Positions 27,895 to 36,994 of a stretch of DNA of 64,000 nt are shown piece by piece. The translations under genes were made by a program, and so were the position numbers. Every line of letters begins with the position of its first letter. The stretch's first letter is position 1. Source of the stretch: Balamuthia mandrillaris (lineage: Eukaryota; Discosea; Longamoebia; Balamuthiidae). The DNA lies in assembly GCA_031835245.1 (NCBI GenBank), contig JAVKOQ010000002.1:1-64000 (forward strand), read 5' to 3'. A model generated the notes under the pieces. It saw nothing but the letters and a program-made list of their open reading frames with translations, made no database searches and had not been told where the DNA came from.

Positions 27895-28965
27895 ACTTGC
27901 TTTGTTCAAAAAACCACAGGGAGGCCAACTCCCCTTTGGCCTCTGCTATTTCTTAGTTCTGTATGGTTTTTGGTTCCAGAATCTGCTAACATTAAATTGA
28001 GCAAGCACAAGAAAGACACGCCCTACCTCTTTAGTGGCACCCTCCTCCTCATTGGTGGCGCCTTCTTCCTCATCAGTGGCGCCCTCCACCTTGTCAATGG
28101 CGTCCTCCGCCTCCATGGTGGCGCCCTCCTCCTCTACGACAGTGGAACCCTTCTCCTCCTCTACGATGGCGGCCTCCTCCTCCATAATGGTGGCACCCTC
28201 CATGATGGTGGCGCCCTCCTCCTCGTCAGATTCAGAGTTAGATATGGCGGTTTCTCTTTTACTTCCTTTACCTCTTCAATACAAAGCAGCTTTTGCGTTA
28301 CAGAGAGTTGGTCACACCAAGTGGGTGATTACGGAATGGCTACACCAAACCTGCACTACTTCTTCAATTCCATTGTGGAAAACTTTTGAACAAGCGCTTA
28401 CCTTCCTTCATGAGGATGTTACAGAGCAACTTACTGTCATGAAGGATGATGTCCAACACATTACAATTGTAAACCTATTGGTGATATAAAGTTCTACATT
28501 GACTTTTTGGCAACTCTTCCATCATCTCAAGACACCACTTTTCCAACAACATCAAGGAATAAGGAAAAGATGGAAACAGAAGAAGAAGAAGAAGAAGAAG
28601 AAGAAGAAGAAGAAGAAGAAGAACAAGAAGAAGAAGAAGAACAAGAAGAAGAAGAAGAAGAACAAGAAGAAGAAGAAGAAGAAGAAGAAAAAGAAGAAAA
28701 AGAAGAAGAACAAGAAGAACAAGAAGAACAAGAAGAAGAACACACGAGCAAGTGTCTTAATTTGGGAATATGCCCGAAAATAACTTTTCGAGAAATAACA
28801 CGCTTCGGGGGAGACGGCAACAGACAGCACGAGGAGAAATGGCACGCGGCGGCATTTTCGCCATGTGATTACTCAAACAATCCGATTGTGGTTCCGCTTC
28901 TCCTCTCTTTCCCAACTACGAAGCAAAGAAGAGGGGAGCAGGAGAGACCGTTTCAGAGACCCACC
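27895..28965. repeat. Repeat-rich spacer between the two BTB/T1 genes
   Basis: This 1.07-kb spacer holds a degenerate tandem array at about 28030-28235 with units of 18-27 bp built on GGTGGCGCCCTCCTCCTC, and a (GAA)n tract at about 28578-28742. A plus frame runs 28034-28489 (151 codons): its first half is the repeat, but its second half (FALQRVGHTKWVITEWLHQT) has normal complexity. On minus the array reads as EEEGATxE repeats. It could be a decayed gene or a fast-evolving small protein; I do not call it. The (GAA)n tract is open in frame with the second BTB gene and would add a poly-Glu leader if translation began upstream. Confidence 0.5.
28578..28742. repeat. (GAA)n trinucleotide tract
   Basis: About 165 bp of GAA units interrupted by CAA and AAA triplets, 225 bp upstream of the second BTB/T1 start. 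It reads as Glu with Gln and Lys in the plus frame that runs into that gene. A homopurine GAA tract of this length can form triplex DNA. Confidence 0.85.
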
Positions 28966-29613
28966 ATGGAGGAAGCTAGCCACTTGCAGGTGGAGGACTG
29001 CGATGTGGTGGATCTCAACATAGGGGGAACCTTCTACTCCACCACACGCACCACGTTGTGCCGCTTCGACTCCATGCTGCGGAGCATGTTCAGCCAGCGT
29101 TACAGCATCCAGGGGAGGGCTGCCGACAACAGAGTGTTCATCGACCGGGATGGGGAGCTGTTCAAGTTTGTGCTGCAGTTCCTGAGGGACGGCGACTTGG
29201 AAGTGAAGTACATGGACATGAACTTGGTGGCACGGCTAAGACGGGAGGCTGCTTTCTTTTGCCTCCATGAACTGGAAGAGAAGTTGGATGGCGTTCTTAC
29301 AAACGTGCAAGAGAACGAGGAAGCAGAGAAAAATCTTCGCCAAGACTACCTCATCGCAAAGATACAAGACCGCAAGGGAAAGACGGGGAAGGTACTGCTA
29401 TTTGGGAAGCGTTGCTCCCAGTTCCCAGAATCAAAGAAGAACATCTGCAAGGAGTTCACCGACCTAACGGTGGTGGCGGCCTGTACCTACCTGAACCAGT
29501 ACGGCTACACCCTCGTTAGCTACTCCCACGTTGGCAACTGGGTTTCTTTGGTTTTCAAACGGCCAACCCGGAAGACAGACCAAAGCTCGGATGACTCTTG
29601 TCTGTTTCTTTGA
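28966..29613 (+). CDS. BTB/T1-domain (KCTD-like) protein 2, intronless
   Basis: This 215-residue paralogue of the gene at 27283 starts at CCACCATGG, a strong eukaryotic start context, so I reject the longer frame from 28507 with its poly-Glu leader. The T1/BTB domain has VVDLNIGGTFYSTTRTTL, FDSMLRSMFSQ, VFIDRDGELFKFVLQFLRDG and REAAFFCLHELEEKL. The C-terminal half keeps YLNQYGYTLVSYSHV and WVSLVFKRP, matching the pattern YLSQYNFALVNH and VSLLMF of the first copy. Tandem order, absence of introns and close identity indicate local duplication. Its role is probably as an oligomeric adaptor, perhaps for a CUL3 ligase (family inference). Confidence 0.9.
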   Translation: MEEASHLQVEDCDVVDLNIGGTFYSTTRTTLCRFDSMLRSMFSQRYSIQGRAADNRVFIDRDGELFKFVLQFLRDGDLEVKYMDMNLVARLRREAAFFCLHELEEKLDGVLTNVQENEEAEKNLRQDYLIAKIQDRKGKTGKVLLFGKRCSQFPESKKNICKEFTDLTVVAACTYLNQYGYTLVSYSHVGNWVSLVFKRPTRKTDQSSDDSCLFL

Positions 29614-29808
29614 TGAAGAGTGTCCCAGTGGAGCAGCGTGTTCTGTCCTTTGACCTCCACAAACAGAAAAAGGCGGCTGGCCGAAGGAATAGTGGAAGAA
29701 AAAGAACAAAGTTTATTTTATACAAACAAAAAAAGAGCACTTGCAAAAAGAAAAAACAAACACGATTCATTCCTCAATGAGCCGTTACGTTTGGTTAGAT
29801 GAGTCCAC

Positions 29809-32414
29809 TCAGTTGTTGCCGATGTTTTCCTTCTCAGCAAACGTCAACAGTGATGAAGATGTGGAGGAAGACGATGATAACGGAGAAGCCGCTTTGTTGG
29901 ATGATGTTGAAGCAAACGCCTTTTGCGAAGCAGATGAAGCAGACAACAACAAAGCGCTATTGCTGGTTGATATCATGTTTTTGTTGAAAGAGGAAGAAGT
30001 GGAAGCTCTGGTCTTGTTGCCTTGGTGGTTGAACTTGATAGCTTTGGCTTGGGCCTCGGCCGCTTCCACGATGGCAGTAGCCAAAGCTTCGGCTTCGCTT
30101 GGTTGATGCAACGACAGAGGCAAACGATCATACAGTGAGCTGCTGCTGTAAGAGGAAGCGCTGGCAGTCAAAGTGGCTGAAGAGAAGGTTGTCTTTGTTT
30201 GCGAACCAATGGCAGCAGCGAATTTGTCCAATGCACTCGATGCAGAAGCAAAAGAGGCCACTGAAGAAGATGGAGGAAGCACTGAGCCGATAGTAGAAGT
30301 GGAAGGAATGGCTTGTCTGGCCCTTTCGTTGTCTTTCGCGATGGCAGCAGCGGTGGAGGGGGAGAGCGAAGGCGGAGCTTCCTCTTCCAGCTCTACTCCT
30401 GTGGTTGCCTTTGTTCCAGTTACAGAGACAGAAGATGGTGTAGGTGAAGATTGTTGTTGCGTTGCACTGAGATGATCAATAACAGAAACGCTCCTCGCTC
30501 CTGCTTCTCCAGTGCTTACTGCAGCCACAGAAGGAGTATAAGGCGAAGATGAAACAACAGCAACAGAAGAACAAGGAGAACGATGAGCAATGGATTGCTC
30601 AGGGGTGCAAGAGGAGACTGGCAAAGCAACATTAGCAAGAGAGGAAGAAGGGAGAGGCGAAGAAGCCTTGGGGGCCAACTCCGGTACGTTCTTCGTCAAG
30701 AATGGATGCTCCAACATCTCATCCAAAGTTATGCGTTGAGCAGGATCATGAACCAACAAACGAGAGATAAGGTCTTTGGCCTCTGCAGACAGATAAACCG
30801 GGAAGGAGAGCTGAACTTTAGAGATGCGTTCGGTCGTCTCCAACTCGTCTTTGGCGAGGAAGGGTGGTTTGCCGACCAGAAACTCATAAGTCAAAACGCC
30901 GAGACTCCAGATGTCGACTCCATCGTCGTATTGTTTGCCTTCTATGATTTCAGGAGGGAGGTAGTCTAAGGTGCCACATAATGTCATGCGTCGAGTGTTC
31001 GGAGCATGCACTGACCTGTTAGAATGAAGCATAAGAGAAAAGCTAAAAGGAAAGAGAAAGGTAAAGGTAACAAAGAGAGGGGAAGCATGAGAGATACCAT
31101 CCAAAGTCAGCGATTTTAAGTTCTCCTTTCTTTCCAATGAGCAGGTTCTCTGGTTTAATGTCTGCATGTATTTTCGATAAACCATCAGAAAAAGAAAGAC
31201 AAAGACATATACGATGCAAAGAAGAAACGGACCTCTGTGAATGACTCCTTGCTTGTGACAGAACCTCAAAGCGGAGACAATAGAATAGAGATACTTGGCT
31301 GCCATCTTCTCAGGGAACCTTTGCATCGTCTGAAGTTGTTTAAACACTTCTCCTCCTGTAATGATTTTGTTAGTGTCTTTTACTTTGCAAAAGGAGACAG
31401 AGAGAGGAGAGAGAGAGAGATACCAGGAGCATATTCCAGGATAAGAAATACTTTGGATTCATCATGGAACCATCCATACAGCCGAAGAATGTTCGGGTGC
31501 CTTTTTATTGTGTTGGCAACCAAAAACAAAGATAACAGCGACGAAAGAAAGTAGGAGACGAAAGAAGGAGAAGTGAGAAGAGAACAACGAAGAGCATAGA
31601 AAAGAGCAGAGGAGAGAAATAAAGTACCGAAGGTGGGCTTGTATTTCAATCTCACGACGGATCTGGTGTTCCACTCCGGAGTTGCGAAGGGTGTCTTTGA
31701 ATAAGACTTTCACTGCCACTTGAAACTTGGTCCTCTTCTCTCTCGCCTGTTTGTTGTTTGTGTTCTGTTTGGTAAGCCTCCAAAGAAGAAGAAGAAGAAG
31801 AGGAAAAAAATAACGAGAATAAAGTCACGTACCAAATAGACGTTGCCAAACTTGCCCCTTCCCAACTTGTTCTTCACCTCAAAGTCGCTCAGCTGCCACT
31901 TTCGCGGTTGCTGTAGTTGTTGTTGCTGCTGCTGTGGTTGTGCTGATGGCTTATCCGAGGAAACAACAACTTCTTGCGAAGGAGGAGGAGCACGGTTTTG
32001 GACCTTGTTCAACAGACGGTCATTCGTGGTTGGCTTCTTTAGAGCGGCTCCCCGACGGGGTTCCTTAGTCATCGTTGTGGCTGCTGCGGTGGGCTGCTGC
32101 GGTCCCGTTTGGCAAAGTTGTTTCTCTTTGACGAGACGTTCTTTCTGTGTTTTGAGCTGCTTTATCCTTTCCCTTTTTTCTTTGAGGCTCAACGCAGAGT
32201 CCGCAGCAGGCTGGGCACGACCCTTGGGAGGGAGGAACGCTTCCGAGGAAGCAGCGGAAGGAGAGAGGTTATTGGAGGAAGGAACGTGCGAGCCTGTGTC
32301 TTCGCGCAAACCAGCAACGCGAACCACCCGTTGTGGTCCTTGCTGCATGCCCACTCCCGCCGTCCCTCCTTGTTTCGTTGTCGTCATTGTCGTTGTGGCT
32401 GGTGGTTGTTGCAT
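29809..32414 (-). CDS. Aurora-family mitotic protein kinase with long C-terminal tail, 6 exons
   Basis: Aurora kinases drive spindle assembly and chromosome segregation. Exons in coding order are 31833-32414, 31628-31746, 31424-31500, 31233-31355, 31098-31161 and 29809-31015; total 2172 nt, 723 residues. The N-terminal 175 residues are Gln/Pro-rich. The kinase domain shows [28 protein letters not shown] with the catalytic Lys, [38 protein letters not shown] (the Aurora-type DFGWSVHAPS box) and the activation loop [15 protein letters not shown] with the phospho-Thr. After the domain ([15 protein letters not shown]) come about 290 Ser/Thr/Ala-rich residues, far longer than usual, ending in a KEN box ([10 protein letters not shown]), a degron read by APC/C. 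Three GTCGAC elements lie about 200 bp upstream. Confidence 0.95.
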
Positions 32415-32952
32415 TTCTTTCTTTAAGGCAAAAACAAAAGCACTCTCTCGCGCTTTGTCCGTGACTCGTTTGTGTCGCAATTGCTGCCCTGCCCTCCGGC
32501 TCCTCCTCTTATTGTTTTTATTCTTTGTTTGTTTGTTTGTTTGGGGCCAAAACACTCTCCTCCTCAGCTCGCCTAACGGTCGGCAAAGAAGAATAATTTT
32601 GGCGGGAAAATGTCGACGGAAATTGATGTCGACAAACTGTGTCGACGAAAACTGAGGCACTCTCTCCCTTCTCCCTTCGCTTTCTCTCTCTCGCGCTCAA
32701 CAGAGACTTTGTGGGGTGCTGGGGGTTGTTCTGTCTTTTGGTTTGGGCGCGAACACAGGGCAGAGGGAATGCATGGTTGCTTATTAATACAAGCAAACAA
32801 ATCTACGAACACAAAAGGTATCAACATGTGAAGTTATTGGCGTTGCATGGAAGCTATATAGTAAACATCTATAGTAAACATCTTTACCGAACTACCCTTC
32901 CTATTTGATGAGACAAACAGCAAAAAAAAACACACACACACACAACGCACTT
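32415..32952. promoter_or_regulatory. Aurora kinase promoter with a triple GTCGAC cluster
   Basis: A 538-bp interval between the Aurora start and the ThiE-ThiM stop (both minus). It holds three GTCGAC palindromes at 32612-32617, 32628-32633 and 32641-32646, spaced 16 and 13 bp, about 200 bp upstream of the start codon. A CA-rich run lies at 32930-32945. No coding frame is convincing. Confidence 0.6.
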
Positions 32953-35647
32953 CTACTTCTCCTCCGCCGCCAAGTGCACCTGATAGACTTTGGCGTCCTT
33001 CAATACGTCCTTCGCCTGCAGACGATACAGCGCATCAAAGAGCAGCAGCTTAAAGGAAGCTGGCCCGCCAGCCGCACCATCCGAGGAAGAGGAGCTCACC
33101 AAGGGCAGCGCCTTGGCCGCCTTCTCGCCCGCCAATCCCCAACAGACCAAGGCGGAGAGAGCGGCGGTGCATCGGTTCTTATGCACGCTGGCAAAGGCGC
33201 CCATAATGGCGGTTGCCATGCAGCCCGTTGCGGTGATGGTGCCCATCATCTCGTGGCCGTTGTCCACTGCGTAGATGTGCTTCCCATCTATATGGAGATA
33301 AAAGTGAGCAACAGAAAGGAGAAAATAAGAGAGAAGAAGGAGGACGTATAACCAGAAACAACATCAGTTTTGCCGGTGATGACAACAATAGTGCGATGAG
33401 TTGGTTGTGCTCTAGCCAGCTCTAGAGCGACGCGGCCACGTTGTTGAACGTCCTCAGCACCGCCAATGCTTTCCACTCCCCTCGTCTCCACTTGGACCTC
33501 TTCACTCTTTGTTTCTTTTTTAGCACTTTCTCTCCTCTTCTTCGTTGTCTTTGTTGCGGTAGAAGGCACGAGTTCACGCCAAAGAGCAACAATCTCTCCG
33601 AAGTTGCCTTTCAGTATGTCGACCTTGAGCTCTCTCATCAGCTGAACGTTGGTTTGTGTGCGGAAGGAAGTGGCCCCGGCTCCCACAGGGTCCAACACAA
33701 TTGGAACGCCCAAAGCGTTGGCCCGTTTGCCAGCACGAAGCATGGAGCGGATCCACTCGCTGGAAAGGGTGCCTGGATTGAGCACCAGGGCGCCGTTAAC
33801 GCTGCCCGTAGACGTGGCTAGTGTTACCATGTCTTCCACTTCTTCCTCTGTAAAAAAGAATAAAGTCAGTCGACTGAGAATAAGTGGGAGAAGAAGAGGA
33901 CGAAGAAACTACCAGCATGGGCCATAATGGGAAGCGCGCCAACATGCAAAGTGACATTAGCAGAGTCGTTCATAGCTACGAAGTTTGTTATTTGATGGAC
34001 TAAAGGCTTCCGTTCTCTCAGAAAGGTGAGCCCATCCGCAATGTCCCGTGCAATGTGCTCAAAGTAATTCTTCTGTTGGCTTACCGTCGGTGATGCTTGC
34101 TCATTCTGTTTCCCGTTCTTCTCCGTTCTTATACTCTCTTCGGTTTCTGCTCCTTCTGTTTCTTTCGTCGCTGCTCGTCGTGGCAAGGTTTGGTGCGGGT
34201 TATCAATGATGCTACGCAACTCACCGGCCGCGTGCGCCACATCATCCGCCGCGGCGATGGCCGAAACCACCCCCAACGCTATGGGCTGTCCTTGTGCCAA
34301 CACCTCAGCAGCGTTTTCCTGATGAATGCCGCCAATAGCCACTAAGGGCGTTACCTTAGCCCTACTCCTCGCTTTGCGAGCTAGCCCGAGCAGATAGCTC
34401 GAGAGCTGATGTAAGCCCATCAAGCCCATGGGCTCACCCGCGATGTCCGTCTTGGTTGGCGTTGCAAAGACCGCGTTAGTGCCAAGATAGTTCGCCCCGG
34501 CAGCGATGGCGGTTTGGGCTTGTGCGGCATCACGCACGGTGGCACCTATGATGAACTTCTTGCCAAGAATTTTACGTGCTGTCTCCACGTCCATGTCCTT
34601 CTCGCCCAGATGAACGCCATCTGCTTCTACTGCCAATGCCACATCTTTTCATAGTTGGCAACAGAGTTACAAAATGTTATTTAAAAAACAGAAACAAGAT
34701 GAGAAGAGAAGACAGTAATGGAGTGAAGAGGTGAAACAGGGAAGCAGCAGAGAAACAGGGAAGTAAAGAACGAGGAGGAGGAAGAGGAGGAGGAGGAGGA
34801 GAGAGAGGAGGAGGAGAGGAGGAGGAGGAGAGGAGGAGGAGGGAGGAGGAGGAGGGAGGAGAGGAGGAGGAGGAGGGAGGAGGAGGAGGAGGAGGAGGAG
34901 GAGGAGGAGGAGGGAGAGGAGGAGGAGGAGGAGGGAGAGGAGGAGGAGAGGAGGAGGAGGAGGAGGGAGGAGGAGGAGGAGGAGGAGGAGAACAACAACA
35001 ACAAGCAAAAGAGTGGAGAACAGTGAGAGCAAAGAGGAGAAACACGTCTCAGAAACACACTAACCAACACGGTCGTTGATGATAAGCGGGACGTTCGCAG
35101 GGCGAGTGATCTCCAACAACCTCCGCGCCGTGGCAATAAGCTCCTTGGTGGTGGCCTGCTTGTCCCGGTACTGCACGCAAGTGGCTCCCCCTCGAATGGC
35201 CTCCCTCACCATGTCCTCCAGGCTCCTCCCTCTGGCGGCCGCTATTTTGCTGTCCGTCACAAAGTAGAGGCAGAGCTCGTAGTGATGAGCGTTGATGCGG
35301 AGGGGAACGGAGCGGGCTTTTGGGGGAGGAGGACGATTGCGCCAGGAAGGAGAAGAAGACGAGTAGTGGCAGCGAGCAGAGGTAGCAAAGCAAGAGGAAG
35401 AAAAAGAGGAGGAGGAGCGATGAGGAATATAATGGTGGTTACGAGGAGGAGGTTGAAGACTAGGAGAGAGGGCCAGCGAGGAAGAGGAACGGTGGTGGTG
35501 GTGGTGGTGAGACGGGAAGGGCCGAGGGGGTTGGTGGTGGTGGCGTGTGAGTGAAGCACCGCTACGGGGTAGCAGCGCCACATGGTGCAGGGGTTGGCTG
35601 GGACGAAGATAGCACAAGGCGGGCGTGGCGCAGCTCTGTCCCTTCAT
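32953..35647 (-). CDS. Bifunctional thiamine-phosphate synthase / hydroxyethylthiazole kinase (ThiE-ThiM fusion, THI6 type), 4 exons
   Basis: The N-terminal half joins the pyrimidine and thiazole phosphates of vitamin B1; the C-terminal half phosphorylates hydroxyethylthiazole. Exons in coding order are 35065-35647, 33913-34644, 33353-33847 and 32953-33287; total 2145 nt, 714 residues. ThiE motifs: [63 protein letters not shown] and [12 protein letters not shown]. ThiM motifs: [79 protein letters not shown] and [15 protein letters not shown] with the catalytic Cys. The order equals yeast THI6. The first 110 residues are Arg/Ser/His-rich without acids, as in a mitochondrial presequence, but the start is uncertain. 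Intron 1 (420 bp) is mostly a GGA/GAG tract. Confidence 0.93.
34771..34991. repeat. Polypurine (GGA/GAG)n tract in ThiE-ThiM intron 1
   Basis: About 220 bp of nearly pure GGA and GAG units on the plus strand, which is polypyrimidine in the transcript. It makes up half of the unusually long 420-bp intron 34645-35064. Such a tract can form H-DNA and be polymorphic in length. Confidence 0.85.
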
Positions 35648-35887
35648 TCTCTGCTTTTTTTTTTTATTTTCCCCTGCGCTGCATTGGGGGGAATACTCTC
35701 CTGTCCTGGTCCGCTTTTTCCTAGTGGTGTATCCTGTCCTCTCCCATGTCTTGCGAAAATATGAAATTTTGTTTCTACAAATATGAAAAAGTGAATATTT
35801 CAATATTTTCGTCGACAATTTGTGATAGTTTACAATTTTTGTAACTAGTTGTTTGGCGCCAAAAGATACAAAGAGAGAAAGCAAGAG
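35648..35887. promoter_or_regulatory. Divergent promoter between ThiE-ThiM and DTD2 genes
   Basis: A 240-bp interval between divergent starts. An AT-rich core (35755-35850) contains GTCGAC at 35811-35816 in the context TTTTCGTCGACAATTTGTGATAG, 72 bp upstream of the deacylase start and 164 bp upstream of the thiamine gene start. Confidence 0.6.
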
Positions 35888-36259
35888 ATGGAGCAGCAAC
35901 AGCCAAAGAGTAGCAGCAAAAGCCCAAGAAGGGAGGAGCTCCCATCGCAGCACGCCGGCGGCATGAGTGTGGTCGTGCAACAAGTTGATGAAGCGTTTTT
36001 GTTGGTGGTTTGTGATAATCTTCTCCTCCCTTTGGACCCGGTTCCCTGAAGTAACGCTACGTTTATTTTTTCGGTGTCTCACTGTGCTTGCTTCGCTTCT
36101 TCTTCTTCTTGTTGTTGTTTCCTCGTTCTTCTTTGTATGAAAAGGACAATGAGAATGAATGGGTTCACATCGGGAAAGGGATGGTGGTCTACATTTGCTT
36201 TCTTCAGGGAGCCTCCCAAGAAATGCTTCCTAAAGTGGGTTCGTGATTTGCCCTTTTCT

Positions 36260-36301
<42 letters not shown>

Positions 36302-36837
36302 TCGCCTTCCCTCTCCTGTCTTCTCTGCTCCACTCTGTATTCTGATGTTTCCTTCAACATAGTGAAAGCATTGTTGGGCGTGAAGCTGTTTCAGGTAGAT
36401 GGCAAAGCGGCTTCGGTGATGGAAGCGCAGCGAGACATAATGATAGTCCCACAGGCTTCGCTTAGCGGCAAACTTAAAGGCAATCGCACACAGTTATGTT
36501 TGCTTGCTTGCTATCTTCTTCCTTCTTTCTTCTTCGGTCTTTCTTTCATTGCCATCTCACATGTTCCATTCATTTAAAATAGATATCACGGACAGGCCAA
36601 CAAAGAAGAAGCTGAGACACTCTACGACACCTTCATAAGCCTCATCAAAGCCAACATCTCCAACACGCCGGACATCATTCTCAAGCATGGCACTTATGGT
36701 TTCTCTCTCTCTCGTTCCTTTTTAGTTTGTTCCTGTTTGAGAAAAAGAACTGAAAGGCCAATCAATCAAACGCAGGAAATAGGCAAGGACTTCGCATTGT
36801 ATCGTCGGGACCTTACACGCATCATTTCACATTCTAA
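35888..36837 (+). CDS. DTD2: D-aminoacyl-tRNA deacylase of the DTD2/ATD type, 5 exons
   Basis: The DTD fold removes wrongly attached amino acids from tRNA in the cytosol; the ATD branch proofreads L-Ala on tRNA-Thr. Exons 35888-36007, 36145-36238, 36363-36492, 36583-36698 and 36776-36837 sum to 522 nt (173 residues). The core begins MSVVVQQVDEAFLLV, the start expected for this family. It has MVVYICFLQGASQEMLPKVV, the diagnostic PQASL motif (SQFTL in canonical DTD, PQATL in animal ATD), KLKGNRTQYHGQANKEE, HGTYGNRQ and the C-terminal GPYTHHFTF. All joints were placed by alignment with this family. The ATG at 35888 adds a polar 25-residue leader; the ATG at 35963 would give the usual start. GTCGAC lies 72 bp upstream. 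Confidence 0.9.
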
Positions 36838-36994
36838 TGGTGGCAGCGTTTACCTTCAACAAAAGTTGAAGAGCTTATCTCTTCGTTCAACTTCTTGTTT
36901 TCGAGGCTGGAAAACAACTAAGAGAGGAGAACAAAGATGGAAACCAAGCAACATACAATTCTTTACACAGGCAAAACACAACATCAACAAATGT

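Noticed and set aside
28507-28965. Poly-Glu N-terminal extension of the second BTB/T1 protein
   Set aside because: The frame is open through (GAA)n, but the ATG at 28966 has a near-perfect start context and gives the same layout as the paralogue.
35648-36082. Longer N-terminus for the ThiE-ThiM protein
   Set aside because: The minus frame is open to 36082 but overlaps the first exon of the divergent deacylase gene and the AT-rich promoter core; the ATG at 35647 already gives a presequence-like leader.
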